This document shows, piece by piece, positions 17,105-25,032 of a stretch of 64,000 nucleotides of DNA. This DNA comes from Rhodoplanes sp963724735 (lineage in GTDB: Bacteria > Pseudomonadota > Alphaproteobacteria > Rhizobiales > Xanthobacteraceae). Where the stretch lies: contig CAVRVX010000001.1 of the NCBI GenBank assembly GCA_963724735.1, positions 62,001-126,000 of the forward strand. Reading direction: 5' to 3'. How positions within the stretch are numbered: position 1 is the stretch's first letter; each line of letters opens with the position of its first letter. The notes under the pieces were generated by a model. It ran no database searches. It was not told the origin of the DNA and worked only from the letters and a program-made list of their open reading frames with translations. A program made the position numbers and the translations under genes.

Positions 17105-17920
17105 ATGTTTGGTTGGAAGACTCAAGAGAAGAAGCAGGATCCGCTGCCCTGGGCGCCGGGCTATTCCAAAAACAAGAACCGATTCATCGACGCGACATTG
17201 CGCGATCCCTCTCTGATGGCTCGGTTTCGTGCTGGCGCAGAGCTGCCAGCCGGCTTTGGTCCGCGGATCGATGAGCGGGTGGTGGAGTATCCATGGGTAT
17301 TGTCGCGGCTTGCGCCCGCCGGGATGATCCTTGACGCCGGTTCGACCTTGAATGCGCCTTTCCTCATCGACGGCCCGCTGCTCGCCGACCGCCGCATTCT
17401 CATCTACACGTTCGATACGGACTGGATCGGGCTCAACTCCAGAGTTTCCTATCTGTTCGGCGATCTGCGCGACATGATTCTGCAGGATGCCCTATTCGAA
17501 ACGATTATTTGCATTTCGACGCTCGAGCATATCGGGATGAGCCTTGATCTGAAGGCGTATTCCGCTGCGCGTCCATACCCGCAGGCCGACTACGACAGCT
17601 ACCGCCTAGCGCTGAAGGAATTTCATCGCGTGCTTAAACCCGGCGGACAGTTGCTCTTGACGGTCCCCTATGGGCGGCGGGAGGACCACGGTTGGCTGCA
17701 GCAGTACGACGCCGCGGGCGTCGAGGCCATCAAGAACGGCTTTGCGGCGGATGTCGCCGCAGAGACCTATTATCGCTATTCGGCCGAGGGCTGGCAGGTG
17801 GCGAAGCCGGCGGAATGCGCGGAGCTGAGCTATTTCAACATCCACGCCACGCCAAATTTCGATCCCGATTTCGCCGCCGCGGCGCGTGCGGTGGCTTGTC
17901 TCGAATTCGTCAAGCGCTGA
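17105..17920 (+). CDS. Class I SAM-dependent methyltransferase
   Basis: A 271-residue protein with the methyltransferase core: motif I ILDAGST, then ICISTLEHIG (post-II acidic/aromatic strand) and RVLKPGGQLLLTVPYGRRED (motif III and beta-5 region). This pattern belongs to the Methyltransf_11 type, found often in O-antigen loci. A good ribosome site, AGAGGGA, precedes ATG 17,105. Its place between a GT4 and a capsule-type transferase suggests glycan O-methylation. The acceptor is unknown. Confidence 0.83.
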   Translation: MFGWKTQEKKQDPLPWAPGYSKNKNRFIDATLRDPSLMARFRAGAELPAGFGPRIDERVVEYPWVLSRLAPAGMILDAGSTLNAPFLIDGPLLADRRILIYTFDTDWIGLNSRVSYLFGDLRDMILQDALFETIICISTLEHIGMSLDLKAYSAARPYPQADYDSYRLALKEFHRVLKPGGQLLLTVPYGRREDHGWLQQYDAAGVEAIKNGFAADVAAETYYRYSAEGWQVAKPAECAELSYFNIHATPNFDPDFAAAARAVACLEFVKR

Positions 17921-17976
17921 CGGCAAGGCGCCCGGGCAGATGTCGTCACCTCCGGATGTGAGGGAGTATCCGTAGA

Positions 17977-19638
17977 ATGATCCGGAATTGGTTTAAACGT
18001 CGAGCCATGGCGCACGGCGCCGACGACATTGTGCGCCTGCTCGCCACGAATCGCCGCGCTTGGCGCGCAGCGCTCGCGAGACGACCGAAAGGGCCGCGCG
18101 TGCTGATCGCCACAAATGTTACCGGCTTCCAGCACGCGTCGTTGTTGGAAGCCGTCCTCGCGGCGGCCTTAACGCTGCGCGGAGCCGAAGTTCATCTCAC
18201 GGCCTGCGACGGCGCGCTACCGGCCTGCCAACGAGTGGAGCAAGATTTGGTCCCCGACCCGGCCGTGCTCTGGCGCGACGGCATCTCACGACAAATTTGC
18301 CGCCGTTGCATGGCCGTGGGGGATGCGCATTTCGAGCCTCTCTCGCTCAGGCAGCATCGCTTGTCGCAATACATCACGGAGGCGGATCGCGCCGACGCGC
18401 GGGACCGCTGCGCCAGACTTGATCGGGCGGCCCTGTGCGCGCTCAGGACCGACGCCGGTGACGAGGTCGGCATGCAGGGACTGGCCGGGGCCCTGCGCTA
18501 TTTCGCGACGGGAGACCTGCCCCCCGGCGAGGATGCGGACAATGTGCTGCGCCGGTTCGTCGCGGCCGCTGTGCTCATGACCTGCGCGTTCGACCGTCTC
18601 CTCGACCGAGAGCAATACGCCGCAGCGGTGTTCCACCATGGGATTTACGTGCCGCAAGGTCCAACGGGGGATGTGCTACGCCGGCGCGGCATCCGCGTCG
18701 TCAACTGGAACCCGTCCTACCGCAAAAGCACGTTCATCTTCAGCCACGGCAACAGCTATCACTACACGCTGATGAACGAGCCGACGGAGGCTTGGGAGGG
18801 GATGACATGGTCGCCAGACCATGAAGCGGCGATCCTCGATTATCTGGCAAGCCGCGCCGAGGCGACGCGCGATTGGATCTGGTTCCATGAAAAGCCGGAG
18901 CACGACGCCGGCGTTTTCGCTCGGCAACTCGGCCTCGACCTCACGCGTCCGCTGATCGGGATGCTGTCGAATGTCTCCTGGGACGCGCAATTGCACTATC
19001 CCGCCAATGCGTTCGAGAACATGTTCGATTGGGTGTTCAAGACGTTTGACTATTTCGCCAAGCGGCCTGAGCTGCAGTTGCTGCTGCGCATTCATCCCGC
19101 GGAAATCCGCGGAACCACCCCGTCACGTCAGCCGCTCCTGGGCGAGATCCAGAAGCGCTATCCCGAGCTGCCGAAGAACATCTTCGTCATCGCGCCGGAA
19201 AGCAACGTGTCGACCTATGCGGCCATGGCCCTTTGCTCGACCATCATCGTCTACGGGACAAAGATGGGGGTTGAGCTCTCGGCCGTCGGAAAGCCGGTGA
19301 TTGTCGCGGGCGAGGCCTGGATTCGCAACAAGGGGCTGACATGGGACGCCCAAAACCAGAGCGATTATTTCGCCCTCATGGATCGGCTACCGGACATGCC
19401 GGCGATGTCCGCGGAGCAAATTCAACGCGCGCGCATGTACGCGTATCATTTCTTTTTTCGCAGGATGCTGCCGCTGCCGTTCATCGTGCCGGCCAAGGGA
19501 AAGTTGTACGGTCTCGACATCGGCGATCTTACCGAGCTGGGCCGTGGAAAGTATCCCGGCCTCGACGCCGTTTGTGATGGGATTCTCGAAGGCGCGCCAT
19601 TCGTTTACGCCGCCGAGCGGCTTGGAACGCATGCGTGA
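17977..19638 (+). CDS. Capsule-type glycosyltransferase-like protein, paralog 1
   Basis: A 553-residue protein that I recognise only at superfamily level. The C-terminal third (LRIHPAE, KMGVELSAVGKPVIVAGEAW) resembles the C-terminal domain of capsule polysaccharide synthesis proteins of the KpsC/KpsS (PF05159) kind, a GT-B fold. The N-terminal half has a cysteine pattern: CDGALPAC near residue 70-77, and a C-x2-C pair (ICRRC) near 108-111, which could bind zinc. Other conserved blocks are FHHGIYVPQG, WNPSYRK, DAQLHYP and HFFFRRMLPLPF. It is clearly paralogous to the protein encoded at 26,976-28,658. No membrane segment is visible. Confidence 0.7.
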   Translation: MIRNWFKRRAMAHGADDIVRLLATNRRAWRAALARRPKGPRVLIATNVTGFQHASLLEAVLAAALTLRGAEVHLTACDGALPACQRVEQDLVPDPAVLWRDGISRQICRRCMAVGDAHFEPLSLRQHRLSQYITEADRADARDRCARLDRAALCALRTDAGDEVGMQGLAGALRYFATGDLPPGEDADNVLRRFVAAAVLMTCAFDRLLDREQYAAAVFHHGIYVPQGPTGDVLRRRGIRVVNWNPSYRKSTFIFSHGNSYHYTLMNEPTEAWEGMTWSPDHEAAILDYLASRAEATRDWIWFHEKPEHDAGVFARQLGLDLTRPLIGMLSNVSWDAQLHYPANAFENMFDWVFKTFDYFAKRPELQLLLRIHPAEIRGTTPSRQPLLGEIQKRYPELPKNIFVIAPESNVSTYAAMALCSTIIVYGTKMGVELSAVGKPVIVAGEAWIRNKGLTWDAQNQSDYFALMDRLPDMPAMSAEQIQRARMYAYHFFFRRMLPLPFIVPAKGKLYGLDIGDLTELGRGKYPGLDAVCDGILEGAPFVYAAERLGTHA

Positions 19639-19789
19639 GCCCCGCGGATGCTCGCCCGAGTCAGCTGCATGGCTCCCCGCGCCCTTGCGAAGCTTGCCCC
19701 GGAAAGGTTACTACTCAACCGGCCCAGGTCGCCTATTGAAGCGATCATGCTCGACACGCTTAAGTCGTCCGGCTGGTATGACATGTCTG

Positions 19790-19811
19790 CCGACGCGCCT
19801 ATCCGCGTCGG
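19790..19811 (+). terminator. Inverted repeat between capsule-type gene and gmd
   Basis: CCGACGCG and CGCGTCGG form a perfect 8-bp stem around a six-base loop (CCTATC). It is 150 bases after the stop of the upstream gene and 32 bases before the gmd start, so it may be a terminator or a leader hairpin for gmd. There is no T tract. Confidence 0.35.
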
Positions 19812-19843
19812 TGTGAGCATGCGTTGATTGTAATCGAGGTGTT

Positions 19844-20959
19844 ATGTCCGCACAAAATCCGACCACCACTCTTCGACGCAAGACCGCGCTGGTCACCGGC
19901 ATCACTGGGCAGGACGGGGCCTACCTCGCCGAGTTACTAATAGAAAAGGGTTATATGGTCCACGGTATCCGGAGACGGTCTTCGTCTTTCAACTCGGCGC
20001 GGATCGAGCGCTTTTACCAGGACCCGCATGAGTTGAACTTGCGCTTTCTGACGCATTACGGCGACCTCACCAATTCGACGAACCTAATTCGTATCGTGCA
20101 GGAAACCCAGCCCGACGAGATTTACAACCTCGCCGCCCAGAGCCATGTCAGGGTGTCGTTCGAGACGCCCGAATACACAGCCAACGCCGACGGGGTCGGG
20201 ACGCTGCGATTGCTCGAAGCGTTGCGCATTCTCGGCATGGAGAAGACGACCCGCTTTTATCAAGCCTCGACGTCGGAGCTGTACGGCCTTGCCCAGGAAA
20301 CGCCGCAGCGCGAGACGACGCCGTTCTATCCGAGGAGCCCCTACGCCGCGGCCAAGCTCTATGCCTATTGGATCACGGTCAATTACCGCGAAGCCTATGG
20401 GATGCACGCCTCGAATGGCATTCTGTTCAATCACGAGAGCCCGATCCGCGGAGAAACCTTCGTCACGCGCAAGATCTCCCGAGCGGTGGCGGCCATCGAG
20501 CTCGGCCTGCAGGAACGCCTGTATCTCGGCAATCTCGACGCCAGGCGCGATTGGGGACATGCCCGCGATTATGTCGAAGGCATGTGGGCGATCGTGCAAC
20601 AGGATGAACCGGACGACTATGTTCTCGCGACCGGCGAGACGCATGCGGTGCGTGAGTTTGTCGAGAAGGCCTTCGCCGAAGTTGGGCGGACGATCGAATG
20701 GCGAGGAGCAGGCATCGACGAGAAGGGATACGACAGCAGGACCAAGAAGGCGCTGGTTGAAATCGACCCGCGCTATTTCCGGCCGACGGAAGTCGATATC
20801 CTTCTAGGCGATCCAAGCAAGGCTCACCAGAAGCTGGGGTGGCGGCACCGCACGACATTCGAAGCGCTCGTCAAGGAGATGGTGGCGGCGGATCTCGCGG
20901 CGGTGAAGCGTGATTGCGAGCTGCGCGGACGCAGGAGGCTGTGGGACAGGGCGGAATGA
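19844..20959 (+). CDS. gmd: GDP-mannose 4,6-dehydratase
   Basis: Converts GDP-mannose to GDP-4-keto-6-deoxymannose, the first step to GDP-L-fucose. The 371-residue extended SDR protein has the NADP loop GITGQDGAYLAELL near residue 20 and the RRRSSSFN segment. STSELYG carries the catalytic Thr (plus neighbouring Ser/Glu), and YPRSPYAAAKLYAYW holds the Tyr-x3-Lys. LFNHESPIRGETFVTRKI is diagnostic for Gmd. Ribosome site GAGGTG lies upstream of ATG 19,844. The last bases overlap the fcl start (ATGA). Confidence 0.95.
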   Translation: MSAQNPTTTLRRKTALVTGITGQDGAYLAELLIEKGYMVHGIRRRSSSFNSARIERFYQDPHELNLRFLTHYGDLTNSTNLIRIVQETQPDEIYNLAAQSHVRVSFETPEYTANADGVGTLRLLEALRILGMEKTTRFYQASTSELYGLAQETPQRETTPFYPRSPYAAAKLYAYWITVNYREAYGMHASNGILFNHESPIRGETFVTRKISRAVAAIELGLQERLYLGNLDARRDWGHARDYVEGMWAIVQQDEPDDYVLATGETHAVREFVEKAFAEVGRTIEWRGAGIDEKGYDSRTKKALVEIDPRYFRPTEVDILLGDPSKAHQKLGWRHRTTFEALVKEMVAADLAAVKRDCELRGRRRLWDRAE

Positions 20960-21909
20960 CCGGGCCATTCGACCTGCGCGGCAAACGCGTGTATGTGGCG
21001 GGCCACGGGGGTCTGGTCGGTGCGGCTATTGTGCGGCGGCTGGCCGCGGAAAAGTGCGAACTGATCGTCGCGCCGCGCACCCGTGTCGATCTGACGCGAC
21101 AGAATGCGACAGAGCGGCTCTTTGCCGAAACGCGGCCGGAGGTCGTGTTCCTCTGCGCAGCGCGGGTCGGCGGCATCAAGGCGAACGACACGCTCCCGGC
21201 CGACTTCATTTACGACAACCTCGCCATCGCGACGAACATCATCAACGCGGCCTGTGCGACGGGCGTGGCGAAGCTGCTTAATCTCGGGTCGTCTTGCATC
21301 TATCCGAGGCTCGCCGCGCAGCCGATGACCGAGGATCAGTTCCTTACCGGACCGCTCGAGCCGACCAACCAATGGTACGCCGTCGCCAAGATCGCGGCGA
21401 TCAAGCTGTGCGACGCCTATCGGCGCCAGCACGGCTGCGATTTCATCTCGGTGATGCCGACCAATCTCTATGGCCCGGGCGACAACTACCATCCGGAACA
21501 CAGTCATGTGCCGGCGGCGCTGATCCGCCGGTTTCATGAGGCAAAGTCGAGCGGTGCGCCCGAAGCCGTGGTGTGGGGCACCGGCACCCCGCGGCGCGAG
21601 TTCATGTTCGTGGACGATCTTGCCGACGCCTGTGTGTTCGTCATGCGCCACTGGTCCGGCGAAGGATTCCTCAACATCGGCACCGGCCAGGACGTCACGA
21701 TTGCGGAATTCGCAACGGCCATCGCCGAGACGGTCGGATATGGGGGAAAGATCGTATTCGACAAGACGCGCCCGGACGGCCCACCACGCAAGCTGCTCGA
21801 CGTTTCCCGCCTCGCGGCGCTGGGGTGGCGCTCAAAGACCCCGCTGCGGGAGGGGCTGCGTGCGACCTACGCGGATTTCGTGAGCGGCGGCGGTCGCGGG
21901 CGCAGTTGA
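20956..21909 (+). CDS. fcl: GDP-L-fucose synthase (epimerase/reductase)
   Basis: Epimerises and reduces the Gmd product to GDP-L-fucose. The 317-residue SDR protein has GHGGLVGAAIVRRL at the N-terminus, LGSSCIYPRLA (catalytic Ser and Cys of Fcl) near residue 107-117, and WYAVAKIAAIKLC (Tyr-x3-Lys). MPTNLYGPGDNYHPEHSHVPAALIRRF-like sequence follows, split here as NLYGPGDNYHPEHSHV, a strong Fcl marker. ATG 20,956 overlaps the gmd TGA; the upstream in-frame ATG 20,914 would overlap gmd by 46 bases and is not needed. Confidence 0.94.
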   Translation: MTGPFDLRGKRVYVAGHGGLVGAAIVRRLAAEKCELIVAPRTRVDLTRQNATERLFAETRPEVVFLCAARVGGIKANDTLPADFIYDNLAIATNIINAACATGVAKLLNLGSSCIYPRLAAQPMTEDQFLTGPLEPTNQWYAVAKIAAIKLCDAYRRQHGCDFISVMPTNLYGPGDNYHPEHSHVPAALIRRFHEAKSSGAPEAVVWGTGTPRREFMFVDDLADACVFVMRHWSGEGFLNIGTGQDVTIAEFATAIAETVGYGGKIVFDKTRPDGPPRKLLDVSRLAALGWRSKTPLREGLRATYADFVSGGGRGRS

Positions 21910-21940
21910 GGGCGGAGCAATTCCCGCATCCGACGCACGG

Positions 21941-21958
21941 GTTGCCCGCGTGGGCAAC
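21941..21958. terminator. Hairpin between convergent fcl and MBOAT genes
   Basis: GTTGCCC and GGGCAAC form a perfect 7-bp stem with the tetraloop GCGT. It is 31 bases after the fcl stop and 29 bases before the (minus-strand) MBOAT stop, a natural spot for a shared terminator. No T tract is present. Confidence 0.45.
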
Positions 21959-21987
21959 GTTCGCTCGCGCGCAGCGCCGATAATGGA

Positions 21988-23427
21988 TTAGAATTGGAAA
22001 TAAATGAAGGGCGATATGCGCGTCATATAGGCGACTGAAGCAAGCAGCATCACGCCGGTGGCGAATCCGAAGGCTGCGCTTGGTCGAAATTGATACCACA
22101 ACAGCGGCGGCTTAGCCTGATGCGGGTCGTACCCAGCCCATTGAATCGTATTCGGCAGCAGGAAGCAGATCGCCGCAGACGTCAGGAGCAACTCCTCCCG
22201 CAGCGGCGCTCCCGTGCCTGGACCGGTCATGGCGCCAGTGGTCATGGCGCCGAGGATCGAAAGGGCGACCGACATGTTCGGAGCCCGAAAGAAGACCCAT
22301 GCCATCACGACCGCCACGAAGGTCAGCGGCCATCCGATAATACCGAGCGGCTTGAGGCGCGGCCACCTCGCTTCGAGCGCACGCCAGCCATGGTTAATGC
22401 ACAGATAAATTCCGTGCAAGGCGCCCCAGACGACGAAAGTCCAGCCGGCCCCGTGCCAAAGGCCGCCCAGGAACATGGTCAACATCAAATTGACGTAGCG
22501 GCGCGTGCGTCCCCGCCGGTTGCCGCCCAAGGGTATGTAGACATATTCGCGCAGAAAACGCGACAGCGTCATGTGCCAGGTATGCCAGAAGTCGATGATA
22601 TTGGTGGACTTGTAAGGCGAGAAAAAGTTGAGCGGCAGGCGAACGCCGAAAAAGAGCGCTAGCCCGATCGCCATGTCGGAATAGCCGGAGAAATCGAAAT
22701 AGATCTGAAAAGTATAAGCCAGCGCGCCGAACCAAGCCTCTTGGAACAAGAGCGGGGCGTTGGTCGTGTTCGAGAACACTGCGTCGGCGACTGGCGCGAG
22801 GCTGTCGGCCAGCACGAGCTTCTTGAAAAGGCCCACGACGAAGATGAAGCCGCCGACTTCGTATTCCGGTTTCGGGAAGCGGCTGGCGCGAATCGCTTGG
22901 AACTGGTGGATCAGATCCTGATAGAGCACGATCGGCCCCGCGATCAGATGCGGGAAAAAGACGATGCAGCTCGCATAATCAAGCAGGCGGCCCGCCGGGT
23001 ATTTCCGCTGCCATACGCCATTGATGTAGACGATGTTCTGGAAGGTGAAGAACGAGATGCCGAGCGGCAAGATAACCTCGATCGGCGTGAGCGATCGGCC
23101 CGCGAGCACGGCGAAGTTGGACAGGGCGAAATTCGAATATTTGAAATAACAGATCGCGGCGAGGTTGATGACGACGGCCGCGCCGTAAATCAGCGCGCGC
23201 GTCCGCTCGCCCGACACCCGGTCCAGCGCCTGCGCAATCGCGTAGTTGAACAGCACGGAGCCGAGAAGAAGGGGCAGAAACCGGATGTCCCAAGCGCTGT
23301 AGAAAATGCTGGACAGCACGACGATCGCGCCGATCGCCCATGTCCCGCCGAGGCGCTTGGCGACGAGAAAGACGATCAGGGCGAAGGGAAGGAAGCCGAA
23401 GACGAAGTCGGGACTGGAAAAGATCAA
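21988..23427 (-). CDS. MBOAT family O-acyltransferase (AlgI/DltB-like)
   Basis: A 479-residue multi-pass protein that moves acyl groups across the inner membrane onto surface polymers. Family hallmarks are IFSSPDFVFGFLP at the N-terminus, LPLGISFFTFQNIVY, FWHTWHMTLSRFLREYVY with YIPLGGNR, and LGGLWHGAGWTFVVWG containing the catalytic His. The likely start is TTG 23,427, giving an MIFSSPDF terminus as in relatives and a TTGA overlap with the upstream gene. GTG 23,442 would add five residues. It forms a pair with the gene directly upstream, as algI does with algJ/algX-type partners. Confidence 0.92.
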   Translation of the reverse strand: MIFSSPDFVFGFLPFALIVFLVAKRLGGTWAIGAIVVLSSIFYSAWDIRFLPLLLGSVLFNYAIAQALDRVSGERTRALIYGAAVVINLAAICYFKYSNFALSNFAVLAGRSLTPIEVILPLGISFFTFQNIVYINGVWQRKYPAGRLLDYASCIVFFPHLIAGPIVLYQDLIHQFQAIRASRFPKPEYEVGGFIFVVGLFKKLVLADSLAPVADAVFSNTTNAPLLFQEAWFGALAYTFQIYFDFSGYSDMAIGLALFFGVRLPLNFFSPYKSTNIIDFWHTWHMTLSRFLREYVYIPLGGNRRGRTRRYVNLMLTMFLGGLWHGAGWTFVVWGALHGIYLCINHGWRALEARWPRLKPLGIIGWPLTFVAVVMAWVFFRAPNMSVALSILGAMTTGAMTGPGTGAPLREELLLTSAAICFLLPNTIQWAGYDPHQAKPPLLWYQFRPSAAFGFATGVMLLASVAYMTRISPFIYFQF

Positions 23428-24512
23428 TGCTCGACCTCGCACAAATCCGGCAGATCGAGCTTCTCAAGCAGGGCGCGCAACCGGTCTGGATAGCTCTGTT
23501 CGGTTTCCCGCGCCGTCCCGGCGACAATGTCGTTCTGCATCCTGTCGCTCACCACAGGAAGAAAGTGTGTCTCGTCGACGAAGGCGCCGCATTTCGCCGA
23601 CATGTCGGCCAGCCGGTCGCCGAAGTCGTGATACTCGAAGTTCGGCAGCGAGTGCATCCTGTGCAGGAACGCCTGTTTCACGGCCGGCGCGTCGGGCCCA
23701 GCCTCACCCGAATATCGACGCCAGACGAGTGAGATATGCTCGGGGGGCTCGAAAGATACGAACCGGATAGTCGGGTTTTCCGCGACCAATCGATAAAGGG
23801 CATCTGCGCCGCAGTGGAACTGCCGGCGCGCCTCGTCGGACATGGGCTTTGCGTCGATGTCGATTGGGCGATGCGACGGAGCTTCGTTTCGCACCTTGGC
23901 AATCAGAGAATTCATCCTCGCCGGGGCGCTGGCGACATGTGCGGCATGCGCCTCCAGCCAGCGCGCCGCCTGGTCGGGATTGGTCGTGAAAAAATCGCCA
24001 ATGCCGGCTCGCTTGACCTTGGATATGAAGACCATGTCGGCAGACATGAAGTAGAGCACGTCATTAAGCGGGTTCTTGTCGAACAGGTAAGTGGGAAACC
24101 GGCTGCTTCGAACACGGCAGGCGCCCTCGATATTCATCGGCTTGATTTCGAAGAAGATCGTCTTGAGGGTCGGCTGTTTGCGGATCGCCAGCTGCGCCAC
24201 CGCGATTCGATCGGCAAGCAACGCCCCGAACGCACTCGCGTTGCGCACTTTTTTCAGGTGGAATCCCTCCTCGAAGATGCGCGGGTTGAGGTTGCCCGAC
24301 AGCGAGCTGCCTACGATGAGGCCGTCGAAGGTGGTGTTACGAATCTGGCCGGCGATCGCATGAAACTGGTAATCCTGGCGAAGGAGATACCGGCCGTCGT
24401 TGCGGAAATATGAGATCGGATCGAAACGATAGACATAGGAGAACGGCACGGCGGAGGCGGTCGTTGCCCCCAGGACCAGGAACAGCCAGAATAATAGCTT
24501 TGAGCGGTGCAT
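23424..24512 (-). CDS. Secreted or membrane-anchored partner of the MBOAT acyltransferase (SGNH-like?)
   Basis: A 362-residue protein with an N-terminal signal or anchor helix (LLFWLFLVLGATTASA). The mature part starts with a strand followed by LIVGSSLSGNLNPR, the position where SGNH/AlgJ-type partners carry a nucleophile. Here the usual G-D-S appears as G-S-S. A candidate late catalytic region is DETHFLPV near residue 315, resembling D-x-x-H (D-E-T-H). Its overlap with the MBOAT gene argues for a two-component periplasmic O-acylation system. ATG 24,512 has CGGAG upstream; the earlier in-frame start at 24,554 lacks one. I cannot name the family with certainty. Confidence 0.6.
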   Translation of the reverse strand: MHRSKLLFWLFLVLGATTASAVPFSYVYRFDPISYFRNDGRYLLRQDYQFHAIAGQIRNTTFDGLIVGSSLSGNLNPRIFEEGFHLKKVRNASAFGALLADRIAVAQLAIRKQPTLKTIFFEIKPMNIEGACRVRSSRFPTYLFDKNPLNDVLYFMSADMVFISKVKRAGIGDFFTTNPDQAARWLEAHAAHVASAPARMNSLIAKVRNEAPSHRPIDIDAKPMSDEARRQFHCGADALYRLVAENPTIRFVSFEPPEHISLVWRRYSGEAGPDAPAVKQAFLHRMHSLPNFEYHDFGDRLADMSAKCGAFVDETHFLPVVSDRMQNDIVAGTARETEQSYPDRLRALLEKLDLPDLCEVEH

Positions 24513-25032
24513 CGGAACTCCGGAGCGAAGAGAGAACCTGATAGCCGACGTCAATTCAAGGAGGCATCATATCGGGAGGGGCTCGGATTGGCTGCTCATC
24601 GAGATCACGCCGCTGGGCCCCTGTCCGGCTCCTCTTGCGACAGCTTGCGCGCCTTTGGATGAAGCGCATGTGCTGTCGCTCTCCGAGCAGTCAGCCGCGG
24701 CGGGAACGCTCGTCGGATATTCATCCTTGATGATATTGAGGCGTTTGTGTAGCCATTGGGGCATTCGAGAACCGTCGCCGGCCCTGCGCTGGGGGCGCGG
24801 GTTGGCGCCGAGGCTGTCCCGCCCTTCCGCTCGTCGATCAGACTGGGACCTCAATCCGAACCACGTCCCTTTCGCGGGCGAGAAGAGACGCGGCCCGCAT
24901 ATGCAATTCCGCGATGCGTCGAAGGACGTTCGGTCATTCTGCAAGCGATGGTCCCTGTTTGCTCTCTCTTGGATGCAATCGCGCACGCTGTCCGCGGCGC
25001 ACGACTGGCGAAATCGCAGGTGAGTTGATGCC
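24513..25032. other. 520-bp divergent intergenic region
   Basis: It separates the leftward acyltransferase pair from the rightward transketolase operon and should carry both promoters. Short ORFs are present, such as a 65-codon minus-strand frame at 24,567-24,764, but they lack a ribosome site. I saw no repeat or known operator. Confidence 0.5.

Noticed and set aside
19824..19837. FNR/FixK-like sequence TTGATTGTAATCGA before gmd
   Set aside because: One half is imperfect, and it lies only seven bases from the start codon, overlapping the ribosome site, too close to act as an activator site.
24567..24764. Minus-strand 65-codon frame starting MPQWLHKRLN
   Set aside because: No ribosome site, no recognisable family and no conserved-looking structure; probably chance.
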